Source of the DNA: Clostridiales bacterium
GTDB lineage: Bacteria; Bacillota; Clostridia; Oscillospirales; Oscillospiraceae
DNA: 64,000 nt
Assembly (NCBI GenBank): GCA_022785125.1
Contig: JALFRA010000007.1
Location: 1-64,000 of the forward strand
Reading direction: 5' to 3'
A program made the position numbers and the translations under genes. The notes beneath the pieces were generated by a model. That model made no database searches, was not told the DNA's origin, and saw only the letters and a program-made list of their open reading frames with translations. Shown here piece by piece: positions 21,014 to 30,211 of the stretch; the stretch's first letter is position 1, and each line of letters starts with the position of its first letter.

Positions 21014-21703
21014 ATGGAGACCTGCCACATCCTGGTGGTGGAAGACGACCAGGACATCAATAACCTGCTGTGCAAGATCCTGACCGGGGCGGGCTATGAC
21101 TGCCGCCCCGCCTATTCCGGCAGCGAGGCCGCTCTATGGGCGGAGCAGTATAACTATGATCTGGTGCTGCTGGACCTGATGCTCCCCGGCATGACCGGGG
21201 AGGAGTTCATTGCCCAGCTCCGCCGGCGCAAGACCATGCCCATCATCGTCCTCTCCGCAAAGGCGGGGCTGGAGGACCGGGTGAACGTGCTGCGGCTGGG
21301 GGCGGACGACTTTATCCCCAAACCCTTTGACAACGCCGAGGTGCTGGCCCGGGTAGAGGCCCAGCTGCGCCGGTACAAGCAGTTCGACCGGGGGAGCGGC
21401 GGCGCGGTGCTCACCCACGGAGACCTGGTGCTGGACAAGGAGGGGGTGACCGTCACCGCCGGCGGCAAGCCGGTGACCATCACCGCCCGGGAGTTTCGCA
21501 TTCTGGCCCTGCTGATGGAGCATCCCAAGAAGGTTTTTACCAGGGAGGAGCTCTACCAGCAGGTGTGGGGCGGGGAATATATGGGGGACGACAATACGGT
21601 GAACGTCCACATCTCCAATCTGCGGTCCAAGCTGGCCAAGGCCAGCCCCGCGGAGTACATCAAGACGGTGTGGGGCATCGGCTTCAAACTGAACGATTTA
21701 TAA
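21014..21703 (+). CDS. OmpR-family response regulator
   Basis: A 229-aa regulator: receiver domain (acidic pocket EDD at 10-12, phosphoacceptor Asp54 in LLDLMLPGM, Lys103 in PKPFD) plus a C-terminal winged helix (about 125-225, ending VWGIGFKL). GGAGGAG precedes the ATG. It lies upstream of an ABC-2 exporter and a histidine kinase in one direction, a layout seen with antimicrobial-peptide sensing and defence modules, so it probably controls that transporter. Confidence 0.9.
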   Translation: METCHILVVEDDQDINNLLCKILTGAGYDCRPAYSGSEAALWAEQYNYDLVLLDLMLPGMTGEEFIAQLRRRKTMPIIVLSAKAGLEDRVNVLRLGADDFIPKPFDNAEVLARVEAQLRRYKQFDRGSGGAVLTHGDLVLDKEGVTVTAGGKPVTITAREFRILALLMEHPKKVFTREELYQQVWGGEYMGDDNTVNVHISNLRSKLAKASPAEYIKTVWGIGFKLNDL

Positions 21704-21802
21704 GATCACACCCAACTTTAAACATTCTTCACCTTTGCTTAAAGCCCGGTTATTGACTTGCCTGTATACTGGCATCAAATCCAAGAGAAAGGCGGATGCC
21801 AT

Positions 21803-22723
21803 ATGACAGATATCGTGTTGTCCACCCGGGGCCTGACCAAGCGGTACGGAGCCCACACGGCGGTGGATCGGGCGGAGGTGACGGTGGAGAAGGGCCAGAT
21901 CTATGGCCTGGTTGGCCGCAATGGCGCCGGAAAGACCACCATCATCCGCATGATCACCGGTCAGGCCGTGCCAACGGCGGGGGAGATTTCCCTCTTCAGG
22001 GCCACGGGCAAGGACCTGATGAAGGTGCGTGCCCGCACCGGGGTCATGGTGGAGACCCCCAGCTTCTATCCTTACCTCACCGCCCGGCAGAACCTGGAGT
22101 ACTACCGCATCCAGCGTGGCATCCCCGGCAAGGGAACGGTGGACCAGGTGCTGGAGGAGACGGATCTGGCCAATACCGGAAAAAAGGCCTTTAAGAACTT
22201 TTCCCTGGGCATGAAGCAGCGGCTGGGCCTGGCCCTGGCGCTGATGAACCGGCCCGACTTCCTGCTGCTGGACGAGCCCATCAACGGCCTGGACCCGGAG
22301 GGCATCGTGGAGTTCCGCAACCTGCTGCTCAAGCTCAACCGGGAGCGGCAGACTACCATTCTCATCTCCAGCCACATCCTGCCGGAGCTGGCCAATCTGG
22401 CCACCTGCTACGGCTTCATCGACAACGGTGTCATGCTGGAGCAGATCACTGCCCGGGACCTGGAGGAGAAGTGCCGGGCCTGCATCGAGGTGGGGGTGGA
22501 GGACCCCTCCGCCGCCGCCCTGGTGCTGGAGCAGAAGCTGGGTACCAGGGACTACGAGGTGCTCTCCGGCGGTATCCTGCGGCTGTACAGCTTCCTGGAC
22601 CAGCCACAGACGGTGGCCCGGGTGCTGGTGGAGGGGGGCGTGCCCCTGCGCTCCCTGGAGAGCCGAGGGGCCAACCTGGAGGACTACTTCCTGTCCATGA
22701 TCGGAGGTGTCCGCCATGCGTAA
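21803..22723 (+). CDS. ABC-2 type transporter ATP-binding protein, BcrA-like
   Basis: A 306-aa ATPase: Walker A GRNGAGKTT (about residue 38), signature FSLGMKQRLGLALAL, Walker B FLLLDEPINGLDPEG, and a C-terminal extension of about 90 residues typical of bacitracin/lantibiotic-immunity-type subunits. The start at 21803 (MTDIVLSTRGL) is chosen from AAAGGCGG 8 nt upstream and the usual family N-terminus. It overlaps the first permease gene by 8 bp. Confidence 0.9.
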   Translation: MTDIVLSTRGLTKRYGAHTAVDRAEVTVEKGQIYGLVGRNGAGKTTIIRMITGQAVPTAGEISLFRATGKDLMKVRARTGVMVETPSFYPYLTARQNLEYYRIQRGIPGKGTVDQVLEETDLANTGKKAFKNFSLGMKQRLGLALALMNRPDFLLLDEPINGLDPEGIVEFRNLLLKLNRERQTTILISSHILPELANLATCYGFIDNGVMLEQITARDLEEKCRACIEVGVEDPSAAALVLEQKLGTRDYEVLSGGILRLYSFLDQPQTVARVLVEGGVPLRSLESRGANLEDYFLSMIGGVRHA

Positions 22724-23471
22724 CTATCTGGCCGCTGAATGCTATAAAGTATTCCGGAGAAAGTATCTCTATCTGACCCTGCTGGTGGTGCTGGCTCTGG
22801 AGGGGCTGATGCTGTGGGGATTCTGGTTCACCTGGTCCAACGGCAACACGCAAATGGACTTTTACTCCGCTGTCATCATGATCCCCATGATGCTGAGCGT
22901 CGGACTGTACGCCACCATCCTCACCGGCGACATGGTCTTTTCCGAGCAGTATAAGCACAACACCCTGAAGAATGAGGTGTCCTATGGTGTGGCTCGGGTG
23001 CGGATCTACCTGGGCAAGCTGGCGGTGGCCACCCTGGTGGCCCTGCTGGCAGCGGTGGTGATGGTGGCCCTCTATATGGCGGGTTGCTGGGTGCTGCTGC
23101 CCCACAATGAACTGGATCAGACCGGCCTTCAACTGGTGGGCTATACCCTCGCCGGTGCGCTTCCCCTGTGGCTGGGCGCCCAGGGCGTGGCACTGGCCTG
23201 CTATTTCCTGGTGCGCAACACCACCCTGGCTGCGTTCGTGGCAGTGGCCCTGCTGGGGGTGGTCCCCTCCATCCTCCAGCTGTGCGGTCTGCTCATCCAT
23301 CCCACCTTTGAGATGATCCGGCAGTTTATGCCCGCCGTCATGCTGGAGCAGCTGCACATCTATGCCTTCCAGTGGAACTATGTGGGCCGTTGCTGGATCG
23401 TTGGCCTGGTGGTGCTGGCAGGTTCCATTTTGGTAGGCCTGCTGGCATTCCGGAAAAAAGAGATCCGCTGA
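22716..23471 (+). CDS. ABC-2 type permease subunit
   Basis: A 251-aa protein with six predicted membrane helices and the short cytoplasmic N-terminus (NYLAAECYKVFRRKYLY) common to ABC-2 permeases of the BcrB/MutE type. The start at 22716 has GGAGGT at 8 nt. Its sister gene follows 24 bp later; both contain the conserved LKNEVS(Y/F)G segment after the second helix, so they are paralogous. Confidence 0.85.
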   Translation: MRNYLAAECYKVFRRKYLYLTLLVVLALEGLMLWGFWFTWSNGNTQMDFYSAVIMIPMMLSVGLYATILTGDMVFSEQYKHNTLKNEVSYGVARVRIYLGKLAVATLVALLAAVVMVALYMAGCWVLLPHNELDQTGLQLVGYTLAGALPLWLGAQGVALACYFLVRNTTLAAFVAVALLGVVPSILQLCGLLIHPTFEMIRQFMPAVMLEQLHIYAFQWNYVGRCWIVGLVVLAGSILVGLLAFRKKEIR

Positions 23472-23495
23472 CAGAGAGAGCCGGGAGGGAAACAT

Positions 23496-24242
23496 ATGCT
23501 CAACTACATCAAGGCGGAGCTGTGGAAGGCCTTCCGGCATAAGGGAATCTACGGACTGGTCCTTTTTCTGGGACTGTGTACTGCTCTGTTTACTTCTATC
23601 ATGCTTGCGGCAGACGACTTTTCCCAAATGGCCTCCGCTGCCTCCACCACCATGCTGCTGGGGATGCTGGTAGCTCCGCTGCTTACCCAGATTGTGGACG
23701 GCAAGGCCCTGGGAAGCTTAAAAAATGAGGTATCTTTCGGGCTGAGCCGGGGGCGGATCTATTGGGGCAAGCTGCTGGCCGGGCTGATGCTGGGGCTTGG
23801 GCTGTGCCTGCTGCTGTTGGGGAGCTATCTGCTGGTGGGCTGGCTGGCCCTGCCTCACTACTCCCGGGAGGCCGATTTGGTTGCCCTGGCGGTGGTAGGC
23901 TTCTCCTTGCTGGGGGCCCTTCCGGTCTGGTGCGGGGTATATAGCCTGTGCCATATGATGGCCTTGCTCATTCCAAGCACAGCGGCCTGGATGGGAATCT
24001 ATTATATCGCCAGTTTCTTCGGCCAGCCTGTGCTGGCGGCTCTGGCAGCCATGGGCACCGGGGGCAGGCTCAGCAGCCTGATCCAGGCGATTTTAATGCC
24101 CGCATCCCTGCTGATGCCCGATTTTCTATCCGGCTGGCTTACCTGGGAGTACCAGTTCTGGTGCTGGGCCGTGGGGATGGGCTGGCTGGTATGTACCTCC
24201 GTGCTGGGCCTGCTCTGGTTCCGGCGGCGGGAGATCAAGTAA
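23496..24242 (+). CDS. ABC-2 type permease subunit, paralogue of the preceding gene
   Basis: A 248-aa, six-helix membrane protein. It shares the N-terminal motif (NYIKAELWKAFRHKGIY), the SLKNEVSFGLSRGRIYWGKL segment and a terminal RRREIK with its neighbour. GGGAGGG precedes the ATG. With the upstream ATPase it would form a transporter of one ATPase dimer and two different permeases. Confidence 0.85.
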   Translation: MLNYIKAELWKAFRHKGIYGLVLFLGLCTALFTSIMLAADDFSQMASAASTTMLLGMLVAPLLTQIVDGKALGSLKNEVSFGLSRGRIYWGKLLAGLMLGLGLCLLLLGSYLLVGWLALPHYSREADLVALAVVGFSLLGALPVWCGVYSLCHMMALLIPSTAAWMGIYYIASFFGQPVLAALAAMGTGGRLSSLIQAILMPASLLMPDFLSGWLTWEYQFWCWAVGMGWLVCTSVLGLLWFRRREIK

Positions 24243-24257
24243 AAAGAAACTTTTCCA

Positions 24258-24286
24258 CGGGCGTGCCGCTTCCTGCGGCACGCCCG
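24258..24286. terminator. 12-bp hairpin between permease and kinase genes
   Basis: Perfect stem 24258-24269/24275-24286 (CGGGCGTGCCGC), loop of 5, without a T-tract. It may attenuate read-through into the kinase gene. Confidence 0.45.
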
Positions 24287-24311
24287 CTTGGGCTGGAGAG
24301 GAGATGGGACC

Positions 24312-25232
24312 ATGACGATCATCCTTTGTGTCCTGCTGGCCGCAGTATGTGCCGGGTTGGGGCTGTGGGTTTGGACCCAGTACCGGGCGTTGAAGGGGGC
24401 GGCGGAGCAGCTGCGGGATCTGACCCGGGGAGACAGCACCGCCCGGCTGCGGATGGCTGTGCCCAACCGGGCGGCGGAGGAACTGTTGGAGGAGGTCAAC
24501 CTTCTGCTGGAGCTGCGGCGGGAGGACCAGTCCCGCTGGCTGGAGCGGGAGCGCTCCCTACGCCAGCAGATCGCCAATGTGTCCCATGACCTGCGTACCC
24601 CCCTGACCTCCATTCTGGGCTATCTTCAGCTGCTGGAAGACCCTTCGCTGCCGGAGGGGGAGCGAAGGGAGTACCTTACAGTGGTGGAGAGCCGGGCCAA
24701 GGCATTGCAGAGTCTCATCACCGGATTTTATGACCTGTCCCGGCTGGAAGGGGGAGAGTACCCCCTGGAGCAGGAGCCGGTGAACCTGTATACCAGCCTG
24801 TCCGGTCTGCTGGCCGCCTTCTACAACGACTTTACCGACCGGCACTTTGATATGACGGTGGAGCTGGCGGAACACCTGCCGCCGGTGCAGGCCGACAACG
24901 GCGGCGTACTGCGGGTATTCACCAACCTGATCCGCAATGCCCTGGACCACGGGCGGGGGAAGATGACCGTACGGCTCTGGCAGGAGGGGGACAAGGTGGT
25001 GAGCCTCTTTGCCAACGAAACCGATGAACTGACGATGGAGGATCTGCCCCATATCTTCGATCGCTTCTTTACCTCCGATAAAATGCGCACCGGCCGCAAC
25101 ACCGGTCTGGGTCTGGCTATTGTCAAAACCCTGGCGGAACAGATGGGCTGTCAGCTGACGGCCGGGCTGGAGAACGGTATGTTTGCCATTCGGGTGCAGT
25201 GGACACTCTGGCAGGGGCGGAGCTTTGGATGA
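24312..25232 (+). CDS. Sensor histidine kinase with one N-terminal membrane helix
   Basis: A 306-aa kinase: one hydrophobic helix (residues 2-22), a short HAMP-like linker, HisKA domain with phosphoacceptor His92 (NVSHDLRTPLTS), N box NLIRNALDHG, and G boxes FDRFFTSD and TGLGLAIV. There is no extracytoplasmic sensing domain, so it likely senses within the membrane or through the nearby ABC transporter, as BceS-type kinases do. It is the likely partner of the response regulator at 21014. The start at 24312 follows GGAGAGGAG. Confidence 0.88.
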   Translation: MTIILCVLLAAVCAGLGLWVWTQYRALKGAAEQLRDLTRGDSTARLRMAVPNRAAEELLEEVNLLLELRREDQSRWLERERSLRQQIANVSHDLRTPLTSILGYLQLLEDPSLPEGERREYLTVVESRAKALQSLITGFYDLSRLEGGEYPLEQEPVNLYTSLSGLLAAFYNDFTDRHFDMTVELAEHLPPVQADNGGVLRVFTNLIRNALDHGRGKMTVRLWQEGDKVVSLFANETDELTMEDLPHIFDRFFTSDKMRTGRNTGLGLAIVKTLAEQMGCQLTAGLENGMFAIRVQWTLWQGRSFG

Positions 25233-25256
25233 TGTGCTGAAGGCGGTGATTGCCGC

Positions 25257-25285
25257 TTGACAAAGTAAGGGAAAGCTGATATCGT
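25257..25285 (+). promoter_or_regulatory. Promoter of nfnAB
   Basis: TTGACA (25257-25262), 17 bp, TATCGT (25280-25285). It implies a 5' leader of about 130 nt. Confidence 0.5.
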
Positions 25286-25292
25286 TAATCCG

Positions 25293-25388
25293 TATGACTG
25301 GAAGGCCGCAAACCATTGGGGCTGTAAGGTTTTCTAAACTGGGCAGTCATAAAATGGCGGAAGCGGCCGTAACGGGAACCCGTGCCGC
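25293..25388 (+). promoter_or_regulatory. Structured 5' leader of nfnAB, unassigned
   Basis: An 8-bp closing helix (25293-25300 with 25344-25351, TATGACTG/CAGTCATA) encloses about 43 nt. A second hairpin follows: GCGGC/GCCGC (25363-25367/25384-25388) topped by ACGGG/CCCGT (25372-25376/25379-25383) with a 2-nt loop. It does not match a riboswitch consensus I know. Confidence 0.35.
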
Positions 25389-25420
25389 AGATTGTTATTG
25401 AGAAGAAGAGGTTGAATACT

Positions 25421-26278
25421 ATGGTAAAGATCGTACGCAAAAAGGTGCTCAACCCCAGCGTCACCCTGCTGGAAGTTGAGGCCCCCCTGATCGCCAAGAA
25501 GGCGCGGGCGGGACAGTTTATCATTCTGCGGTTGGATGAGCAGGGTGAGCGCATCCCTCTGACCATTGCCGACTATGACCGGGAGAAGGGCACCATCACC
25601 ATCATTTTCCAGAAGGTGGGCCTGACCACTGAGCTGCTGGCCGACCTGAACGAGGGCGACCACATTCAGGACTTCGTGGGTCCCCTGGGTCTGGCAACCG
25701 AACTGCCCGAGGGCGCCAAGCGGGTCTGCGTGGTGGGTGGCGGCGTAGGCTGCGCCATTGCCTATCCCCAGGCCAAGACCTGCCATGCTGAGGGCATCGA
25801 GGTGGACGTGATTGCCGGCTTCCGCTCCAAGGACATCGTGATCCTGGAGGACGAGTTCAAGGCGGTGAGCGACCACTGCTATATTATGACCGACGACGGT
25901 TCTTACGGCGAGCAGGGCTTTGTTACGGTGAAGCTGAAGGAACTCATTGATTCCGGGATCCACTATGACGCCGTCATCGCCATCGGCCCCATCCCCATGA
26001 TGAAGTTTGTGTCCAAGACCACCGAGCCCTACGGCATCAAGACCATCGTCTCCCTGAACCCCATCATGATCGACGGCACCGGTATGTGCGGCGGCTGCCG
26101 TGTCACCGTGGGCGGCAAGATGAAGTTTGCCTGCGTGGACGGCCCTGACTTTGACGGCCATGAGGTGGATTTTAACGAGCTGATGAACCGCAACGCGGTC
26201 TACCGTGCCCAGGAGGCGGAGGAGAAGGAGCGCCACGCCTGCCGCATGGACCAGCTTGCCAAGGAAATGATCCAGTAA
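25421..26278 (+). CDS. nfnA: NADH-dependent reduced ferredoxin:NADP+ oxidoreductase subunit A
   Basis: The 285-aa small subunit of the electron-bifurcating transhydrogenase, which balances NADH, NADPH and ferredoxin pools in fermenting anaerobes. It has an FAD-binding domain (about 1-95), an NAD-binding domain starting CVVGGGVGCAIAYP (about residue 105), and a C-terminal 2Fe-2S site from the Cys cluster GTGMCGGCRVTVGG. Similar to the PyrK/SudB type. The start at 25421 (MVKIVRKKVL) matches the family N-terminus; the frame to 25382 is longer but lacks a site. nfnB follows after 15 bp. Confidence 0.9.
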   Translation: MVKIVRKKVLNPSVTLLEVEAPLIAKKARAGQFIILRLDEQGERIPLTIADYDREKGTITIIFQKVGLTTELLADLNEGDHIQDFVGPLGLATELPEGAKRVCVVGGGVGCAIAYPQAKTCHAEGIEVDVIAGFRSKDIVILEDEFKAVSDHCYIMTDDGSYGEQGFVTVKLKELIDSGIHYDAVIAIGPIPMMKFVSKTTEPYGIKTIVSLNPIMIDGTGMCGGCRVTVGGKMKFACVDGPDFDGHEVDFNELMNRNAVYRAQEAEEKERHACRMDQLAKEMIQ

Positions 26279-26293
26279 GGAGAGACTGATACA

Positions 26294-27691
26294 ATGCCGA
26301 ATATGAGTTTGAAGAAGGTCCCCATGCCGGAGCAGGACCCCAACGTACGCAACCACAACTTCCAGGAGGTCTCTCTGGGCTACACCGCTGAGATGGCCAT
26401 GGAAGAGGCCGGCCGCTGCCTCAACTGCAAGCACAAGCCCTGCGTAGGCGGCTGCCCGGTGAACATCCGCATCCCTGAGTTTATTGCCAAGGTAGCTGAG
26501 GGTGATTTCAAGGCCGCTTATGAGATCATCTCCGACACCAACGCCCTGCCCAGCGTCAGCGGCCGTGTGTGTCCTCAGGAGAGCCAGTGTGAGGCCCGCT
26601 GCGTCCGGGCCATTAAGGGCGAGCCGGTGGCCATCGGTCGTCTGGAGCGCTTTGTGGCCGACTGGTATCGTGAGAATATCAACGCCATGCCGGAGAAACC
26701 CCAGACCAACGGCATCAAGGTGGCGGTGGTGGGCTCCGGTCCTGCCAGCCTGACCTGCGCCAGCGACCTGGCCAAGCACGGCTATGAAGTCACCATTTTT
26801 GAGGCCTTCCATACTGCCGGCGGCGTGCTGGTGTACGGCATCCCCGAGTTCCGCCTGCCCAAGGCTATTGTCCAGAACGAGGTGAACAAGCTGTCGGCCC
26901 TGGGCGTGGATCTGGAGACCGATATGGTCATCGGCAAGACCTTCGACATCGACGAGATGTTTGAGGAGGGCTACGAGGCCGTGTTCATCGGCTCCGGTGC
27001 CGGTCTGCCCATGTTCATGGGCATCGAGGGCGAGACGCTGGCGGGCGTGTACTCCGCCAACGAGTATCTGACCCGTATCAACCTGATGAAGGCCTACCGG
27101 GAGGGCTATGACACCCCCCTGAAGATCTCCGGTTCCGCAGCCATCATCGGCGGCGGCAACGTGGCCATGGACGCCGCCCGCTGCGCCAAGCGCATGGGCG
27201 CCAAGCACGTCTATGTCCTCTACCGCCGCGATGAGGAGGAGATGCCCGCCCGTAAGGAGGAGGTCCACCACGCCAAGGAGGAGGGCATCGAGTTCATGCT
27301 TCTCACCAATCCTATCAAGGTGCTGGATGACGGTACCGGCAAGGTGGGCGGCCTGGAGTGTGTGAAGATGCGCCTGGCTGCGCCCGATGAGAGCGGCCGC
27401 CGTGCTCCCAAAGTGGTGGAGGGTTCCAACTTCAACCTGGAGGTGGATACCGTGGTCATGAGTCTGGGTACCAGCCCCAACCCCCTGATCCGGTCTACCA
27501 CCCCCGGCCTGGAGACCAACAAGAAGGGCTGCCTCCAGGTCAACGAGGAGACCATGGAGACCAGCCGGGAGGGCGTGTACGCCGGCGGCGACGCCGTTAC
27601 CGGCGCAGCCACCGTGATCCTGGCCATGGGCGCCGGCAAGAAGGCTGCCGCCTCCATGCACGAGTATCTGACCCGTAAGCACAGCAAGTAA
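26294..27691 (+). CDS. nfnB: NADH-dependent reduced ferredoxin:NADP+ oxidoreductase subunit B
   Basis: The 465-aa large subunit, homologous to the glutamate synthase small subunit. The N-terminal Cys-rich domain (CLNCKHKPCVGGCPVNIRIP about 41-60 and CPQESQCEARC about 95-105) holds the 4Fe-4S clusters. An FAD-binding Rossmann fold follows (VAVVGSGPASLTCA about 145) and an NADPH-binding fold (AAIIGGGNVAMDAAR about 280); the terminal GGDAVTGAATVILAMG closes the FAD site. No glutamate synthase large subunit is nearby, which supports Nfn rather than GltD. Confidence 0.92.
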   Translation: MPNMSLKKVPMPEQDPNVRNHNFQEVSLGYTAEMAMEEAGRCLNCKHKPCVGGCPVNIRIPEFIAKVAEGDFKAAYEIISDTNALPSVSGRVCPQESQCEARCVRAIKGEPVAIGRLERFVADWYRENINAMPEKPQTNGIKVAVVGSGPASLTCASDLAKHGYEVTIFEAFHTAGGVLVYGIPEFRLPKAIVQNEVNKLSALGVDLETDMVIGKTFDIDEMFEEGYEAVFIGSGAGLPMFMGIEGETLAGVYSANEYLTRINLMKAYREGYDTPLKISGSAAIIGGGNVAMDAARCAKRMGAKHVYVLYRRDEEEMPARKEEVHHAKEEGIEFMLLTNPIKVLDDGTGKVGGLECVKMRLAAPDESGRRAPKVVEGSNFNLEVDTVVMSLGTSPNPLIRSTTPGLETNKKGCLQVNEETMETSREGVYAGGDAVTGAATVILAMGAGKKAAASMHEYLTRKHSK

Positions 27692-27698
27692 GTCCTGA

Positions 27699-27730
27699 GG
27701 GCCCTGCCGCACAGCGGCGGGGTCCTTTTT
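27699..27730 (+). terminator. Terminator of nfnAB
   Basis: 12-bp stem (27699-27710/27714-27725, two G-T pairs), loop ACA, T5 run. Confidence 0.85.
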
Positions 27731-27842
27731 GCTTTCCTGATTACTGAAAGGGAAGTGACTGTGCAAAAGGTGGGTATTGCGGCCAGAGCGGGGGAGAGGT
27801 ACACTATACCCTGTATGAGACAGAGAAAAGGAGAGGATGGGA

Positions 27843-29180
27843 ATGCCTGCCCTTCAAAATGACCTGACCCAGGGCAGCGTCAGCGGTCAGCTGATCCGGT
27901 ATGCCATGCCCCTGGTGGCCTCCAGCCTGCTGCAGGCCATCTACTCCATCACGGACATCATCATTGCCGGCCATTTTATTGGAGACAATGGGATCTCCGC
28001 CATCAACACCTCCAGCGTGATCATGAATATGCTCACCCAGCTGGCCATCGGCGTTACGGTGGGCGGCAACATTCTGGTGAGCCGCTATTTCGGCAGCGGC
28101 GCCGAAGAGGACCGCCGGAGGGCGGCGGGCAATACCCTGACCATCGGCATCATTGCCGGTATCCTCTTTACCGCTCTGGTGGTGCTGCTGTGCAAGCCTA
28201 TTTTGATTCTGCTGCGGGCGCCCGCCATGGAGGACTCGGTGGCCTATCTGGGAATCTGCGGTATGGGCCTGTTCTATATTTTTGGCTATAACGCTCTGTC
28301 GGCCATCCTGCGGGGCGTGGGCAACTCCCGTATCCCGCTGTATTGTATCATCCTGTCGGTGAGCCTCAATGTGGTACTGGATATTTATTTTGTTGCCGTA
28401 CGCGAGATGGGGGTGACGGGTGCTGCTCTGGCTACCGTGATCGGACAGGGGGTGTCCTTTGTAACGGCGCTGATTTTCTGCCTGCTTCACCGGAAGGGCC
28501 TGGGCCTGCTGCCCCGGTACCTGGCCCCGGAGAAGCAGGTGGTGAGCCGTACCCTGAAGCTGGGCCTGCCGGTGGCCCTTCAATGGACCGTTGCCAGCGT
28601 CTCCTGGCTGGTGGTGCTCACCCTCATCAACAAGTACGACGTGGATGTGTCCGCTGCCAATGGTGTGTCCAACAAGATCCGGGATTTCTGTCAGCTCTTC
28701 CTGTCCGCCCTTACCACCGGCGCGGGCACCATGTGCGCCCAGTGCCTGGGCGCCAAGCTGTACGACCGGGCGGAGCAGGTGATGAAAACCTGTATGAAGC
28801 TGTCTCTGGGCATGGCGGCGGTCATTATCGCCCTGGCAGAGGTACTGGCCCCCTGGCTGGTGATGATCTTCACCCCCGACCCTGATGTGCAGGCCTGGGC
28901 GGTCATCAACCTGCGGCTCGAGATCGTGTGCCAGCTGTTTTATGCGGGGATGTTCACCTATAATACCCTTGCTACCGGTTCAGGCCACACGGTGTTTATT
29001 ATGTGGAACTCCTTCCTCAACTGCATCGTGGTACGCCTGGTGCTGGCCGTGGTGCTGGAGCACTTTATGGGCATCTACGGCGTCTATCTGGCCTGTGGTA
29101 TCGCTGTGTCCAGCTCGGTGCCGGTGGGCTGGTGGTTCTACCGCTCCAACCGCTGGAGAACAGCAAAAAATGTAGCCTGA
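27843..29180 (+). CDS. MATE-family multidrug or metabolite efflux pump
   Basis: A 445-aa membrane protein with about 12 helices in two repeats. Family marks include PLVASSLLQAIYSITDIIIAG at the N-terminus and GVTGAALATVIGQGVSF (about 185-200). It probably exports organic cations by Na+ or H+ antiport; the substrate is unknown. The start at 27843 is chosen over 27837 because AGGAGAGG sits 7 nt upstream of it and only 1 nt from the earlier ATG. It is not close in sequence to the second MATE protein in this window. Confidence 0.88.
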   Translation: MPALQNDLTQGSVSGQLIRYAMPLVASSLLQAIYSITDIIIAGHFIGDNGISAINTSSVIMNMLTQLAIGVTVGGNILVSRYFGSGAEEDRRRAAGNTLTIGIIAGILFTALVVLLCKPILILLRAPAMEDSVAYLGICGMGLFYIFGYNALSAILRGVGNSRIPLYCIILSVSLNVVLDIYFVAVREMGVTGAALATVIGQGVSFVTALIFCLLHRKGLGLLPRYLAPEKQVVSRTLKLGLPVALQWTVASVSWLVVLTLINKYDVDVSAANGVSNKIRDFCQLFLSALTTGAGTMCAQCLGAKLYDRAEQVMKTCMKLSLGMAAVIIALAEVLAPWLVMIFTPDPDVQAWAVINLRLEIVCQLFYAGMFTYNTLATGSGHTVFIMWNSFLNCIVVRLVLAVVLEHFMGIYGVYLACGIAVSSSVPVGWWFYRSNRWRTAKNVA

Positions 29181-29281
29181 TAAAGTGGGGGAACACGCCT
29201 GCTGGGAGACATATTACGTGGAAAGTATCAATCGCTCAACGAGAAGAATGGTCTTATCTCTCTTTTTGTGTGAACCGATGG

Positions 29282-29310
29282 TTGAAACGCACGGTTTTCT
29301 AATGTATACT
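29282..29310 (+). promoter_or_regulatory. Promoter of the split transketolase operon
   Basis: TTGAAA (29282-29287), 17 bp, TATACT (29305-29310). A small GGCCC/GGGCC hairpin follows in the leader near 29327-29340. Confidence 0.6.
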
Positions 29311-29362
29311 AGGGGTCAGAGAATTTGGCCCTTCGGGCCCACAGAATGGAAAGGTGAATCGA

Positions 29363-30208
29363 ATGGAACAGTCAAAGGTCCACGCACTGGCTGTCACAGC
29401 CGCTCGTGCCCGCCTGCTGGCGATGGACATGGTGCACGATGCGGCTTCCGGCCACATCGGCGGCTCCCTGTCCTCCATGGACATCGTTACCACCCTGTAC
29501 GGTCATGTGATGCGGGTAGATCCCGCCGATCCCCGGGACCCTGACCGGGACCGCTTCGTGCTGTCCAAAGGGCACTGTACCCCCGCGCTCTACCCCAATC
29601 TGGCTCTGAAGGGCTTTTTCCCCTTGGAAGATCTGAAGCTTTTCCGCTCCATCAAGGGCGAGATGTCCGGCCATGCCGAGATGCGCCACATCAAGGGCGT
29701 GGATATGTCCACCGGCTCTCTGGGCCAGGGCATCTCCGCTGCCGTGGGTATGGCTCTGGCGGGCAAGGCCGATCAGAAGGACTATCGTGTGTACGCTCTG
29801 TTGGGCGACGGCGAGATCGAGGAGGGCCAGGTGTGGGAGGCCGCCATGTCCGCGGCCAAATACCATCTGGACAACCTGTGTGCCATTGTGGACGTCAATG
29901 GTTTGCAGATCGACGGCGCTACCGCTGACGTTATGCCCTCCGAGCCCCTGGACAAGAAGTTTGAGGCCTTCAACTGGAATGTGATCCATGTGGACGGCCA
30001 CGATTTCAACGCCCTGGAAGAGGCCTTTAACGCCGCTGCCGCCTGCAAGGGCAAGCCCACCGTGCTGCTGGCCAAGACCATCAAGGGTAAGGGCGTTTCC
30101 TTTATGGAAGGGGACTACGGCTGGCATGGTAAGGCCCCCAATGACGAGCAGTATGAAAAGGCCCATGCGGAGCTGGCCGCGACGCTGGCGGAACTGGAGG
30201 GAAAGTAA
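29363..30208 (+). CDS. Transketolase, N-terminal (thiamine diphosphate-binding) subunit
   Basis: A 281-aa half of transketolase, the split form common in anaerobes. It carries the cofactor motif GDGEIEEGQVWEAA ending near NLCAIVDVN, plus SGHIGGSLS and SKGHCTPALY substrate-side motifs. It moves two-carbon units between sugar phosphates in the non-oxidative pentose phosphate pathway, together with the next gene. An in-frame GTG at 29354 exists, but AAAGGTG before the ATG at 29363 favours the latter. A 3-bp gap separates it from its partner. Confidence 0.92.
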   Translation: MEQSKVHALAVTAARARLLAMDMVHDAASGHIGGSLSSMDIVTTLYGHVMRVDPADPRDPDRDRFVLSKGHCTPALYPNLALKGFFPLEDLKLFRSIKGEMSGHAEMRHIKGVDMSTGSLGQGISAAVGMALAGKADQKDYRVYALLGDGEIEEGQVWEAAMSAAKYHLDNLCAIVDVNGLQIDGATADVMPSEPLDKKFEAFNWNVIHVDGHDFNALEEAFNAAAACKGKPTVLLAKTIKGKGVSFMEGDYGWHGKAPNDEQYEKAHAELAATLAELEGK

Positions 30209-30211
30209 GCC

